Assembly (NCBI GenBank): GCA_031216445.1
Contig: CM062204.1
Location: 10,718,501 to 10,782,500, forward strand
Direction: 5' to 3'
DNA: 64,000 nucleotides
Source: Lateolabrax maculatus
Taxonomy: Eukaryota > Chordata > Actinopteri > Acropomatiformes > Lateolabracidae
Numbering within the stretch: the first letter of the stretch is position 1; every line of letters begins with the position of its first letter. Of this stretch, positions 11,885 through 24,640 are shown piece after piece. Under the pieces are notes generated by a model. That model ran no database searches. It was not told the origin of the DNA and saw only the letters and a program-made list of their open reading frames with translations. Both the position numbers and the translations under genes were made by a program.

Positions 11885-14800
11885 TTTACCTGTTTTTTGG
11901 GGATTTTATGGTTAAATCTGTGAATTCAAGTAGTCTTATTTTGAAAGGCAGTTACTACAGTATGTGCCAGCTAACTGAAGTATCGCATGTCACTTAAGGC
12001 TATTATTTTTTTGATTCTTAATCAAAAACAAACAAACTGAAATGTATAAGTGATTTGATTTAGGGACTGCTAAATCAGCAGCTCATTTGCATTTTCTCTG
12101 AAATTTTATCAGATTTTCTTACAGGAAGCATTTTTTGAGATGCACTCATCACAAAATCACCTAATTTACTTTAAATTGCAATGAACAGTGTCTCTTTCAG
12201 GGGCTCAAAACACAACTTTTGGATGTAAAATCTGGGTGAAAATCAGTTCAACTAATGTTCCTTTTGAAAAATCTGGATACTTTTAAGTGAAAATCGATAA
12301 AACCTGAAGAAAAATAAAAGAGCCTTAGTTGCAGTGTACAATAGCATCTGAGCCAATATTGCATAAGTAGGAGTTCCCTGCTCCTTTTCCCGTTCCCAGC
12401 CCAGGCACTCATCCAGCACCACACAGCCAAAACTGACACCTCCGGCCCGACCCGGCCCACTGCATAACTCCACAGACCTCTGGGTCACCAGCCAGGGACT
12501 CACACTCTACATTAGTCTGCTCTCAATACCTTCGCCTGCCAAACAAGCTCACGTAGACATATAAGGAACATTACATCACAATGCTGATTATTATGTGATA
12601 TTTTATATTGCTTAAAAAAAACAACTAATATACTGTACAAACCAAACTGTTAAGTATACTTGATGCTTTGTTCGATGTATCTTGTGTTTGCAGGAAACCA
12701 ACTGCAAGACGCACAAAGCCAGCAAGGTGCTGATCCTGGGCAACCTGAAGATGCTCCTCACAACAGGCACTTCACGTTGGAACGATCGACAGATCGCTTT
12801 GTGGGATCAGGTGAGAGCAACTGTACAACAACTCCCAGCACAATCTCAATCTCATCTCAATGCGCCGCTTACTGGCATTTCCTGTGCTCTCATCTGCATT
12901 TCACGGTCTTAATCTGCGAATGGAGCTGGATCAGGTGTTCATACCTGGAATTTCTGTCATGTGATGACACCTACATTTAGTTGTTATCAGGTGACTGAAG
13001 TGCCACACTTAGGTCACGTGATGACACCTGAACCAGCTCCATTCACTAATGAAGACCATGAGATGCGGTTTAACTCTGAAAAAAGTTAGAGTGGATCTTT
13101 TGAGTTTAGATAATTTTGTCACACGTGCTGTTATACGATCAAAAAGTATTTTGTTGTGGTTGCTTAACGTTATTTTATTTTCTTACTTATTGTTTCTTAA
13201 ATAGGAAAATAAACATTGATAATCCCTGCCTTCTTGTGCTATCAAACATATTGATTAAAATTGTTGAAGTTACCTACGAATGACCCTTGGAGTTGTTGTA
13301 TATGTTTTCTACACATAGTCAGTAATGTGCAATAAGTTCAGGCTGTATTTACATTTATTAGTTACTGAATATGTTTTCTGTCCTCTTTATTTACCAAAAT
13401 ATTCATAATTGTATCAAAGAAGACGCAGTAGGGCGGCAACTAACATTTTACAGTAAAAATGTCCCACGGCTTAAGGTGATATACTCAGATTGATTGTTGC
13501 CATTCGATCAATCCAAGACCCAAATATGTTCAGTTTACGGTCAGATGTCACAACAAAGAAGAGCGAATCCTCCCAACTGAGAAGCTGCAACCAGCGAATG
13601 TTTGGCATTTTGCTTGACAAATGGTTAAATGATTAATTGATAATCAAACATTGAGAGCGATAGTTGACACACAAGGTTAAAGAGTTGGGACAGTAGCAGA
13701 AACAGAGAAAAACATCTGTATTCTGAACTGATTTTGCTCCCTTTGCCTACTCAGAAAGGGCAACCTGGAGTACAGCTCTGATGGTAAAAGTCCAGTCTCT
13801 TTCAGTCTGGACGGTACGTCCTGTCAATAGTACGGCAAACACATATTTCTTATCAAGATAAAGTTTAAGTGCAGTTGTTTGTTATTCTTTTAGAGAAAAA
13901 TCTACCGTCCAGTCCGTTTAATACTGCCGCTGTAGCCGGCCTTTGAACTCTCTGTATCAGTAGTGGCCATCTTGGATATTTAAAAAATGCTTCTGCGACT
14001 CTCCTCTCTGTCAGTCATCGTATTAAACCCGCCTCATTCTAGATAAATGCTTGTGATTATCTCGCCTGATACCAGTACCAAGGAAATCTGTCTGAATGGG
14101 AGAGGGGCCAGACGTATCTCTAAGGTTAGATTTGAGGAATATTTCTTAACTAGAGAAGGTTGTTATCATTCATTTTTTATTAAGTTTAACAACAGGGTAT
14201 ATAGTGATATACAGAGATGCCTTGACTTCAGAGGCCCACTTGTACAATCCATACAACAAGCAAAAGAAAACAAACAACAAAAACTAATAGTAAAGATACA
14301 GAAATTGCAATCCCAATAATAGAGGTTAATAATAAAAATACAAATTAATTAATGAGCAGCATATTACATCACCACCGCAGAGGTCAGGAGTCTAGCCCTG
14401 TTTCCTTTCTTACATCATTAAAGCTGCTGAGCATTAGAGAGTCGGGATGAAGGGGGAAAAAATACATGCAGAGGAATATTTAAATAAATATAGGAAATAT
14501 CAAGACAAAAACTGAGAGAAGGTAAGGAAAGTTGAATATTGTGAAAGTAAGAAACTATGGGGGAATGGTGGTCAACTAACTGGTTCATCTGTTTTGCTCC
14601 AAAAAGCCTCACATCTGAATACTCGGACTGTAGAAACAAAATAAAAACATGTTGTACACACAAGCTCTTCCCACCCTGAAGATCCCTTCCAACCTCTCTC
14701 ACACAAAACTCTGCCATCTAGTGGACAAATTGTTGGATAAATTAAAACACCCAGCAATATACCGGAAGAATTCACTGCGTCTGTGTTAAAGTAGAGCCAG

Positions 14801-17800
14801 AGGTGTTCTCTTCTATATTATTTTATTGCCATATGCTCTGGTCAATCACACTTGTTCGCCTGTAATAATAGTTGGTGTGGCCGGCTGGTGTGTTTCTGAT
14901 GTGTGAGAGTGTATCGTGGGAGGGAGATTATGGCCGAGGCACGGATTAGGGATTGAGCGCTCAGTGTTTTTAATACAGCGCTGGAGAGTGCTTCTTATGT
15001 AGAAGTGGATTTAAATGATTGAGTGTTTTGATAACAGGAAATGTTGTACATGTAACTGGTGCTTAAGTGTTGTTTTTGATCAATACCTTGTGTGTGCTGG
15101 CAGGACGATCTGTCTGTGCCTTTGTTACAAGAGAACCTGGATGGTTCTTCAGGAGTCCTTTTTCCTTTCTACGACCCTGACACACACATGCTCTACATTG
15201 CTGGGAAGGTGAGTCTCTAAAAGAATAAAGAAAGTGTCTAAACGTTCATACACAAAATACTTTTTAATATTATTGTTACAAAGACTTCTCTTGTCTCTGT
15301 CAGGGTGACGGAAATATCAGGTACTACGAGATCAGCTCAGAAAAACCATATATCCACTACCTAACAGAGTACCGCTCGAACCTACCTCAGAAAGGAATGG
15401 GTAAGAAACACACACAAACGGGCACTGCATGTTTCTCTTGTCAAACTCCGATATGTTGGACGTTTCATTTAAGTATTTCCTGACTTGAATATGTGTAAAA
15501 TGTGAATGTTGATCATTGTTTGGAAACTCCGCCTGCCTTTGGTCCGTGCTGACTCTCTTGCACCTGTAAGCAAAGCTGCTGTGCAAATAAGCCTGCAATA
15601 TTTGAATAGCCAAACCAGCTGATGAAGCGAAGTCGTAGATCATGTGAAATGACGTGGCTACAGCTCATGAGCTCATGTTTTACATTTTAAAACTGAGGAC
15701 AAGGATAATGTTGGATGGAAGATGTTTAGAAACTAATCTAAGATTTTCCTTTTTTTGTTCCTTTTTTGTGGAATTGAAGAGCAAGAGCACTTTATTAAGC
15801 CACTTTATTACCATTAAGTCACAAAGATACAACTGTGAGATAACACACCCACTGTTCCGGCTGGTTATGAAAAGTTACATCAACATGTATTATATGTATT
15901 CATAGATCAGACTTTCTGCCATTTAGGTTATTTTCCAAAAGAACGTGTATGTAACTGAAACTTTGAAAATATGTTGTCTAGCAGTCCGAAAATTTAATAA
16001 ATCCTTGCCAAAATTAATTGTAGGGGTCTAATAATGAAAGTCAGTCAATTTATTTTAAGTTAGGTTGGTGTTAAAAGGGTTAAAAAGCCTATAGTTTCTT
16101 CACTGTGCACAGTCCTGAACCTGTGCTCAGAGTGGGTGTGGCCCTTAATTGGCAACTTTGATTTTTTCCATTGCAATATGAACATGTATGTGCTTGTTAA
16201 AGGGATTTTAAAGCTTAATAAATAGAATTATTCTCCTCTTTTATGCAATAATATAATTAGAATACATTTTATTTGCAGTTATGTTTTGCCTTAGTGTGCT
16301 CTTACATTTCTACCTTATTTACATCCATCAGTACACTTTTCGTGTACAGTAACTGTACTTAACTCGCGACAAAATATAACAAAATATATTATAGGTATAG
16401 GATAGCACAGTAGTGCAGCAGAAAAGGTGTTTTCCCTGTCTAACGGAGTAAACCGTCTCGGCCTGTGTGTCTTCCTTCAGGTGTGATGCCAAAGAGAGGT
16501 CTGGATGTGAGCTCCTGTGAGGTGTTCAGGTTCTACAAACTGGTGACAATCAAGAGTCTCATTGAGCCTCTTTCCATGATCGTACCCCGCAGGGTGAGAG
16601 TGCATCAGCTCACACAAACCACAAACACCAGGGGTTAATAAAGAAATGCATTCATTTTTTACTTAATAGATGTCAGAGACCTCATTTTGGTGTGTGCATG
16701 TCTGTCTGAATGTACTGTGTATGGGTTTCCAGTCGGAGTCATACCAAGAAGACATCTATCCAATGACAGCTAGTTACAAGCCTGCTTTGACTGCAGAGGA
16801 GTGGCTCAGCAGCATCAATAAAGGTCAGAAATGGCAAATGCAAAAATAATGTAAAATATGTAATGTAACGTAAAATAAACAAACTGATGTTAAATACACT
16901 GAATTGTTCCTCTATTATGTAACTCTTTACATATGTAAAACAAAAACGTTCCATTTTCTTGGAATCATTGATTTGGACAGAATTTACAATGACACAGTTG
17001 TCATTATATGATAATATCAAATGATTGCCCAGAACTAATCCTACTAGTTCCTACTTTAATTTTTTTCCCCACACTATAAGTGTATTTTGATTTTCAATGT
17101 TTTAGTTCTATAGTATCGAATATATTGATAAGTCCTTACCAGTGGTAGAAGAAGTACTAAGATCATTTTACTCCTTACAAGAGAAACTTCTGCATTTAAA
17201 GTAAAACTACATCAGCAAACTTAATGTTGTAGCTGGTTAAGGTAGGACTGATTTAAGATACTTTATATACTGTCAGTGAGTTTCATTTGTATCCTTTGTC
17301 TTCTAGGCCCAGTCCTGATGTCTCTGAAGCCAGGAAGTCAAGTATCAGAGTCGTATTCAGAGATGAGCAAGGGGCTGGGAAACTCACTGGAAACTCGCAG
17401 GACTCAGAGCAGACCAGGCATGCTGCAGCTGGCGTACATTCAGGACCGACTGGAAACCAAAGACGGCAATGAGGACGGCGGTCATACAGGGGACGACAGG
17501 AGTCGGACTCCCGTCAGCAACGGAGAAGACCTCGGACTTTGCTCTCCCCCTAGGACAGAGAACGAGGTACTGAATGATTTTGGTGTCTCTGCCTGTAGGC
17601 TCCATAAGTCCAGTGGAAGAACTAGAAATGTGGCCTAAATTTCTATATTATTAATACAATAAACCTGGAAATTAGTAATAGTAAAAGTAGGGGTTGACAA
17701 AAACTGGATTTTGTAAATGGAAGTTACACCCTTGATATATTAAAATATATTGTGTGTGTTTGTTTTGTCCATAGCTGCGTCTGAAGTTCCACAAGCAGCA

Positions 17801-17912
17801 GGAGGAAATCCGACGGTTGAGGGAGCTCCTCAACCAGAGGGACGTGCGCGTCAAACAACTGGAGCTGGAGATTAAGAACATCAAAAACTCTCAGTCTCAG
17901 AGCTCACTTTAA
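6809..17912 (+). CDS. coro2a: Coronin-2A, 11 coding exons, 522 aa
   Basis: Actin-binding WD40 protein of the coronin family; mammalian CORO2A is also known as a component of NCoR corepressor complexes. Exons: 6809-7009, 9504-9620, 10719-10868, 11636-11815, 12694-12810, 15104-15208, 15304-15400, 16481-16593, 16733-16823, 17307-17566, 17775-17912. All junctions are GT-AG, phases agree, and the total is 1569 bp. The protein opens MTWRPQYRSSKFRHVFGK, the coronin N-terminal signature. A seven-blade propeller follows (about residues 20-350; SCSEDT, WHPTANNILFS, GDGNIRYYEI), then the coronin extension with MIVPRRSESYQEDIYP, a variable linker (about 395-470) and a C-terminal coiled coil (about 482-515; QQEEIRRLRELL, KQLELEIKNI). 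Wording is closer to 2A than 2B (for example FRHVFGK, AVNPRF, LFPFYD, VMPKRGLDVSSCE). Human CORO2A is about 525 aa. The acceptor lies directly before the ATG, so 5' exons are separate. Confidence 0.96.
8903..9065 (+). repeat. Dispersed teleost repeat fragment
   Basis: The stretch beginning with GGGGAACTCCA and containing GGAGACAAAGCGTCAGAGTTAG and AACATAGTGAAGCGTTTAGCAG resembles a dispersed repeat I recall as common in percomorph genomes. A possible second fragment is at 63445-63495. The open frame 8943-9203 is a by-product. The assignment is from memory and the family name is uncertain. Confidence 0.4.
9628..9693. repeat. (CA)n microsatellite abutting the coro2a exon 2 donor
   Basis: About 33 CA units that begin only 7 bases after the GT of the donor of coding exon 2 (exon end 9620). 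Intronic CA repeats near donors are established hnRNP L binding elements, so repeat length could affect inclusion of this exon. Confidence 0.97.
10018..10685 (+). mobile_element. Non-autonomous DNA-transposon-like repeat with a nested second repeat
   Basis: It contains the teleost repeat core of TTACTTAAGTA, AATACTCCATTACAAG and AAAGTCCTGCATT near the left end, and AAAGCTGTCAGATAA, AAAAGTACAATATTT and ACTCAAGTAAAGTACAGGTA near the right. Two related copies lie at 17140-17275 and 36031-36453. The interior (about 10280-10480) is a different repeat (GACTGCGACTAATGATTATT ... CACATTTGAGAAGCTG), so the element appears to have been invaded. It lies in coro2a intron 2, just before exon 3, in the transcript orientation. 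Confidence 0.7.
10280..10480 (+). repeat. Nested copy of the 'gactaatgattatt / tttgagaagctg' teleost repeat
   Basis: It reads GACTGCGACTAATGATTATT at the left and AAAGCAGCAAATCCTCACAT followed by TTGAGAAGCTGAAAC at the right. These phrases recur in degraded form at about 13430-13660, 21412-21680, 37480-37680, 50655-50810 plus 55037-55168, and 61975-62100. No coding capacity is visible, so it is probably a short non-autonomous element. Confidence 0.65.
11826..11883. repeat. (TG)n microsatellite just after the coro2a exon 4 donor
   Basis: An interrupted TG run starting 10 bases after the donor GT at 11816. It is the second coro2a exon in this window with a dinucleotide array touching its 5' splice site. 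Confidence 0.97.
12905..13057. repeat. Imperfect inverted repeat (foldback) in coro2a intron 5
   Basis: The left arm, starting GGTCTT and containing GAATGGAGCTGGATCAGGTG, is matched by a right arm whose reverse complement reads GGTCTTCATTAGTGAATGG then AGCTGGTTCAGGTG. Between the arms the motif TGTGATGACACCT / CGTGATGACACCT appears twice as a direct repeat. The size and symmetry suggest a small foldback MITE; no family name can be given. Confidence 0.6.
13430..13660 (+). repeat. Dispersed teleost repeat, second copy
   Basis: It contains ACAACAAAGAAGAGCGAATC, ACTGAGAAGCTGCAACCAGC, GAATGTTTGGCATTTTGCTT and GATTAATTGATAATC in the same order as the other copies. This copy preserves the internal segment (ACAACAAAGAAG) that resembles the start of the spag5 intron tandem array at 50822. 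Confidence 0.65.
14711..14724 (-). promoter_or_regulatory. CTCF-like core motif
   Basis: The minus strand reads CCACTAGATGGCAG, which fits all 14 positions of the vertebrate CTCF core CCASYAGRKGGCRS. It lies in coro2a intron 5. This is sequence match only; occupancy is unknown. Confidence 0.4.
17140..17275 (+). mobile_element. Fragment of the 'agtggtagaagaagtac' transposon-like repeat
   Basis: It begins CAGTGGTAGAAGAAGTACT and continues with CTTCTGCATTTAAAGTAAAA and TTAATGTTGTAGCTGGTTAA, matching the ends and interior of the copy at 36031-36453. It is truncated at the right and lies in coro2a intron 9, just upstream of exon 10. Confidence 0.6.
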
Positions 17913-19020
17913 GACTTCCCCGACCTGCTGAGTCACCTTCACCTGCTCGCGGAACTCATGCATTACTGTACAAACTTACTAACTACCACACTTTCTTAGG
18001 GTCCTGACTCTCTTATCCTTTAACGGGCCCCCAATACTCACTGCACAGGGGTGATTTAAACCTCCACTTTGTTTTTCGATCTGTCAATCCACACAAGGTG
18101 CACATATTCTTTGTTCATGTACGTACACTCAAACACTGAGTCTTATCCAGCTGTAACACGTTTTGAAAGTCTTTGCACCTGTTGACCTTTACCCTGTTTC
18201 TTTTGTACACATCGCAGCTATGCAAGTTTATTGTAATTTTTAGCTTTTTTTATGCTCTTTGTAGCAGAGAGATAAAAGGATGTTTGTGCGTGTCTTGACT
18301 GAATGCTGTGGCTGTCTGCGTGTTGCTTGAAAGTTGTTGCAGGACAGGAGCAGACATCCTGTGTGATTGTAAGATAACGCTGAATTTATTTTCTATGCTT
18401 GGTGATTGTTTTTTTTTTTTCTTTTTTTTTCCAATATTTAAACTACTGTAAGTGGAGATGGCTGTGGTGTTTTAAAGTATGTGCTTGAATGAGAATTATC
18501 TAAACTAATGACGATTTTGTGATCCCAGCTGCATTCCATTGAGCTGCATTTGTTTTTATTTTTGAATGACTGGAAAATTGGTGAAAAATCATTCTGTTTC
18601 ACAGTAACTATTGTGTAAGCCAATTCTGTAACTGATGCCATGTAGCAGTTTTTATCTTAATTTTTATATTTATTTTAAAATACCATTTAATCAACTACTT
18701 GAATTCGCGATTGTAACTTTGGAAAATACAGCACGCAAACTGTTTTAAAAAGGACAAAAAAGCCTGCCTGCTTTTTCCTGATGGGGAGTCACTGTGAAGA
18801 AACAATTAAAAGCCATCATTGAGCCGGATACTGCGCCACTTCGGGGTTGGCTTTTACTCCACTAGCTTTTGTTCGTATTTTAAGCTGAAAGGGTATCTGC
18901 TTCTGTAGTGGGTAGTAACATCTGAGCACCTCGCAGCCCTGATGAGTTTAGCGTTCGAGTGGGAGATATGATGATATATTGTGAGCTGATAGAAATGTGT
19001 CTTGTCTATTAAACCATGGT
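17913..19020 (+). other. coro2a: coro2a 3'UTR with two candidate poly(A) signals
   Basis: After the TAA at 17910-17912 there is about 0.9-1.1 kb without conserved frames. ATTAAA hexamers occur at 18805-18810 and 19008-19013; either could define the transcript end. A T-rich stretch lies at 18410-18430. Confidence 0.5.
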
Positions 19021-22000
19021 AGCTATCCCTTTAGTATCTCAGCCGAATCAGGAAATGGGAACGTTTCTTGTTTTTCCAATTATTTATTTTATTAGATTAG
19101 TCAGTATAACAGATTTTCCAAAACATTTAATACACCATGATACAATCTAAAATTAGATCCAATTATAGGATTGTATGCGTACGGTCCACTTCCAAGCATG
19201 ACCTGAAGTTGTTGAATGCTATATAATTATTGAGTTTGTCAAACCTCTAACCTTGAAAAAACAATCTCCGCTCAAGGTCACTTACTATATTGGCTCTCTG
19301 GAGCTCTTAACAGTTTTCATTAGTAGAGGAAGTTTCGTAAGTAAGCGGTCCTTGAGTAGAAATGTTTTTTGTAAACTGCTGTTTCCTACGTCAAGAATGA
19401 TTTGTCAAACTCAATTTTAAGCCATCAGAAGTGAGCTCATATCTTCTTCTCTTCATTTCACTCAAATGTGACAGGGAACACATCAGTGTTTTCAAATGCT
19501 TAGCTGTGATGATTCATTAATGCAACCACAAAGACTTAAATAACACACATTTACACTGTTCAGTTGGTAAAGTCATTCCTAATTGCATACAGAAATGTGT
19601 TTTTTCCTATAGGGAACTTCTGTTCTCTTCAGTTTTTTGTCACAGTGTAATCGGACCAGTTTCTCATATTTGTTGCTTTCAGAATTGGGGCAGTAGATTT
19701 TAAAACATTCCTTTGTCTCTCATCTCCATGTTCAGAGGAACAATTCTCTGATTGGCATATAAACATGCATAGATGTCACAGAATGTAGTCAGTGGCACAA
19801 GCACCATAATTATATTCTAGATTTGGCTTACATTTCATAGCCAAGATGTATCACATGGAAACTGCCACACGAACCCACACACATACAGACTCACTGACCT
19901 CAATACAATTGTGAACCTTTTGACCTCTGATAGGACAGTTCTAGCACAGCTCCATCCCCCGGCTGACTTTTGTCCAGGAGCAGCAACGCCCGGCCAGTGT
20001 AAACTCTGACCACCACTGCTGTTGGTGGACAAGTGTCGACACATTCCCACAATGTGCTGATGTTTTTACAGTTGGCCAGTGGACCTGCTCAAGGGCTGAT
20101 GTGGCCGTTTGTTCACGTCACAACAGTTTAAGGTGACCAACCAGCTCAATTACGCCCACATTTCCCACAGAATTTATTCAAATGGATTCTTCCTGATCCA
20201 AAAACTGATTTTATTTGTATTTTTATACCAGTTCTGCCTCTCAAAAGTCTGCCTAGAAATGCTAATGAAAAAAGGCTTGTTGTTGTCTGCCAAAATTGTG
20301 CATTTAAAGAACAATCATTGGTTATCTTGGGAATTCAATGTGTAATGCAGTTTGTACCACAAATAAATACTGCATCTCTTTAGCTAAATAACAATAGCAG
20401 CTGCCATTTTTGAGCCTATTTCACTTTATAGTGACTGAACTGCTGCCCCATTTCAATACATATGTGTGCCCATATACTATGGAACCACAAAATGTCCCAT
20501 ATTAAATAAATAAAATAGACATTTCACAATAAACAATTGTATAAAATATGTAAATGAACCAACAATTTGTTAAACTGAAGAAATTATTCAAACTTCACTC
20601 ATTGTGAAATATTTCATCATTCATTTTCATAACAGAATTTCATTGGATATCATTTTTATTTCATTATAGACATTTTATTTCATAATGTCACTTTTTATGA
20701 TAGTGGTTGTCGTGGAAACTGAAATATCAGTTCTTGTCTAGTGCAGATGAGAGTTAGTAATCAAATACCAGATGACACAATATTGAAATCCTCAGTGAGT
20801 CTTTGTTGCTTGCAAGTGAGAGCCATCATCACTATTACGCAGATATGACTGATAATTCTTATAACACTCACATTTTCTGTATCCAACATCTGGATGCTGA
20901 CCTTCCTTGTATGGTCAAGACCATTTTTTGTAGCCAGCTGCGCCTGCTCCTTAAAATCCTTATCTCACACACATTTTGTTGCTAGTGCAGATATATTATT
21001 AATTTCACACAGACACACTCACACAGGAAGAGGCCTCAACCTTCCTCCAAAACTCTTTTATGAGTTTTTCTTTTAGTTTTCTATACATTGTTATATTGTG
21101 GTAGATAAATATAAGACATGTATTCATATTAGCAAAATTCAATGGAAAACAGATGATTAAAACAGGAATTTCCCTCACATGGTGTTGTAACCGCCCTCTC
21201 ACCTTTCAGCCAATCACGTACACTTCTTTTTATTAATTATTATTTATTTATTATTTAACACTTTGGAGAGCCATACTAGACTGTACATACAGTATATGAT
21301 CCATACACATACTGCTGAATTTGGTTGACCCATTCATAGATATTACTGGTTTATCCACTGATGACCGTTAGTACTTGAAGCTTGCACATTGCTGAAAGTG
21401 AAAATCTTTTAAGGGCTGTAATTAGTCGTTTAGTGTATCAAAAGCAGAATATTGAAAATATGTCCATCATAATTTCTCAGAGTCTAAGGTGACATCTTCA
21501 AGTGTCCAAAATCCATAGATATTCAATTTACTTACACTAAAGACTAAGAAAACCACAGAACATTATCAATTTACACGCTGGAACCAATGACTTTTCTGAA
21601 CTTTTGTTAAAGAATTACTTAAATAAATTATCAGAATAGTTCCTGACAATTGATTAATCAACTAGTCATTCTAGTTGTAGTTCTACAATTCTAGTTTATT
21701 AGTGTTTTTATTTCAGTCTATTGGAGTTTTATCCTCTGAGAATAGCAAATCTCTGTTATATTCCTGTTAACGGCCCTGTACACCCACACAGGTGTTTCCC
21801 TCTTTACATCCCACATGGTCATGAGAAGGAGTTTAGTAAGGCAACAAGTATAATCACCTGTATGTGTGGACTGGCAGACTGTAGGGACTTTTAAAGCACT
21901 CTGATAGAGTTAGTAGAGACATTAAAGTGAGACTATGTCACTTTTGTTGAAGTTGTGAAACAGATGCACAAGTAAAAAAGTTACTGGGGCCAGATATTTT

Positions 22001-24640
22001 AGACTGGTCTGTAGTGTGAGGCCAGTCTAATGTTAGACGGTTTCACAAAAATAAAGCCGGATTCATCTTTAGCCTGAAAGGTTAGTCACCCTCCTCCCCA
22101 GGCCAACTCAGAACTAAGACCCATGTTTGCATGGTAACCAGTGGCACAAACCAGATGTACATAATGATGTCAACACTGTCCTCAGCACCGTTTATGTTGT
22201 GTCTTTACGCTTTTCCTGTGGTCCATGTATTTCTTTTTTTATATTTTTTTTTCTTTGCATCTTTCACCACATTTGTATATCTTTTCTGAACACCTGTAAC
22301 AGTTTGATTTTTCCAGAAAGAAAATCTTTTCTGCTGTAGGAGTGAAGGGAGCTGAGTGGTTTGATGCAGTTGCTCGGTCAGTCATGTTTTTTAGTTCAAA
22401 GAAACCCCTGAATTTACCCAGAATTCACTAACCAGAAAGATTTGTGCCACCGATTAATTTAGACATCTATCTGAAGTCATACTATTAGTTAGATCTTAGT
22501 CAGAGTGTATTCTGTCATACCAGTCCAAGCCAGGCTGTAGAGGCAAACAAACCAGATTGTATTGTGTTTTTTTTTTATTGGTTATAATATAAGATTTTCA
22601 TTTATAAGAGAAAGAATGTTATATTTATTCTGTCAAACGTTGCCGAAGTGCCACTTTCAGATTGGTTTTAAATATCATGAGGAGTATCTCTCAGCCCAAC
22701 TAGTTATAGAAGGTCTAACAAAAAGATGGTATTGTATGCATTATGGGATATGTAGGAATACAGCAGTTACAGAGCTTCACCCATACTTACGTCAGGATAT
22801 TTGGACCTGTGCAGCATCGATTTTGACAATTCCCAGAGTGAGTTCAGCTTCATTAAGTGCAATACTAAATTGCTGAAGTACCCCTTTAGATTGATGAATA
22901 TGATTGCATTTGATTCAATATTTTTCATTTTTGGTGAAATGGCACTACTTCAAAGCAATGGTTTGACACAAAGACAACTAAATAATGACTTCACTGCCTG
23001 CTAGATCAACAAATAGCCGCTCATATTTTTTTATTTTTTGTGGTGTACCACCCTGTGTCAATCAGTGGCTCGCTTGTGCAAATAGAGTGTACTTTTAATA
23101 TTCACATTAGTATAAATTATTAACAATAAGCATCGTGGAGTGGGAAAGGAAAGTTGTTTCTTCATATCTTTTTCCTACTGTTTTTCAAAATGATCCAAGT
23201 TATGTTATGAATGAATCGTCTCAATGTTGTCGTGGTACAGGAAGGATTGGTTTGCTGTACTAAATCTTGTAGTAGTTCAACTCTGCAGATTATCATCATT
23301 CTGTTGTTCTACTATGAATGTGGCCACTACCCAGTCCTCAGAAAAAACAAGCCAAGTGAGAACAACAATATCAATCCATTCCAGAGAGATCTAGTTATTA
23401 AAGCATGCACACTCTGACAGTCTGGAGCAATAATGTAGCGGCAGAGGCAACTGTCTGATTTAATAAACCATTTCATTAAAGGGGTGTTGCTGGGTTCATA
23501 TGAGCCTCACTGTGCCTGGTCTAGGTGCATTTTAAATGCAAGTATTGTGATGTCTTTAAATTGTCTGTTAAATGAATTTAGTAAAAACTGAAAAAAATGT
23601 TATCCCATTTCTTTTAATAGGATCTCAAATGTGTAAAAAAAAAAAACCCATACAAATCATATAAAATATAATTATTGTTTTTTCTGGGAAATCCATTTGT
23701 CTCTTCTCTAATAGATCAGAATATTGTCCTGCCTACAACAATGAATCGAAGTAAAAAACATTTCACTCAATTGAACAAACACATTAATATTTGATTGGAG
23801 TCAGCTATTGTTACAAAAACAGCAGTGTTGCCTGCAGGTCGTGTAGCTTCCTCAGTTAACTGTTGACTATTTGGAGTCTGAAGCTGTGGACGGATATTTT
23901 TCATCTGTAAATGATTCCCTGGCTTGATTTTAATTTTTTTTATATGGGCTCTAAAAGAAGCAGCAGCCTGGAGAAGATCAGCTGCCATAAACTCTTTTAA
24001 AAACAAATTACTGTTCCTCAAATGCACAGTAATGCAGTTTAGTTGCTGTTGCTGGGCTTAATGTTAAAAATAAAGGCGTGACAGACCAGTGCTCTCTATC
24101 TCAGGGTTACATTACTGTTTCTTTAAGTAGAAAATGACATTTCCTTATACTACTACAGCATTAGGTTATGTGGGAAAACTTTTAAAAGGATAGGTTTGCA
24201 CTTGACCAAGTCTGTCTTCAAACAATACTCTCATGCTCGTATGTGCATTCAAAAATATTGGTTGCTTAAAACTACTAGTTTTAAGGTAGGAAAGACAAAA
24301 ACACATACCATATTTTTTCTATATACATATGTATTTAATACAATATTTTTTCTTATACTTTATTCTTGTAAAATACTCAACAATTTTGCCTCTTCAGTCC
24401 AGTAAGTTATTCAAATGAAGCAACCTGGAAAGACCTAATAGTGACTAAGAGCTATATTCACATACAAATTGGCATGTGAGTATTGAGTCAAGATACTTGA
24501 TACTTAAAACTCTGAACCTATCTTTAAAGACTAGACACAAAGCCTCGTCTGTAATAGTCACTATCGGTGCAGAGAACAGCAGGGTGGATGAGAAAAATTT
24601 AGTATATGGCCGTCATTTCATCTTTTTACGTTAATTTTGG
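19021..24640. other. Intergenic spacer between coro2a and anp32b
   Basis: About 5.6 kb of AT-rich DNA. I see no coding exon with recognisable similarity. In human the genes NANS and TRIM14 lie between CORO2A and ANP32B, but no trace of either is evident here. Degraded repeats are present (21412-21680, and possibly 22640-22890, which ends in a phrase I associate with fish repeats). Open frames such as 22562-22876 and 20109-20345 have no recognised domains. Confidence 0.6.
21412..21680 (+). repeat. Dispersed teleost repeat, degraded copy
   Basis: It runs from AGGGCTGTAATTAGTCG through AATTTCTCAGAGTCTAAGGT, GACATCTTCAAGTGTCC and AGATATTCAATTTACTTAC to TTGATTAATCAACTAGTC. This keeps the same order of landmarks as the copies at 13430, 37480 and 50655/55037. 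Confidence 0.6.

Noticed and set aside
14047..14319. 90-codon frame in coro2a intron 5
   Set aside because: No family recognised, no conserved motif, and no matching splice sites; probably chance or a remnant of an old mobile element.
22562..22876. 104-codon frame in the coro2a-anp32b spacer
   Set aside because: The translation shows no domain, and the DNA resembles a degraded fish repeat ending GCTGAAGTACCCC; not called as a gene.
19021..24640. Search for nans or trim14 between coro2a and anp32b
   Set aside because: No frame resembled the sialic acid synthase or TRIM/SPRY proteins expected from human order, so neither gene is called.
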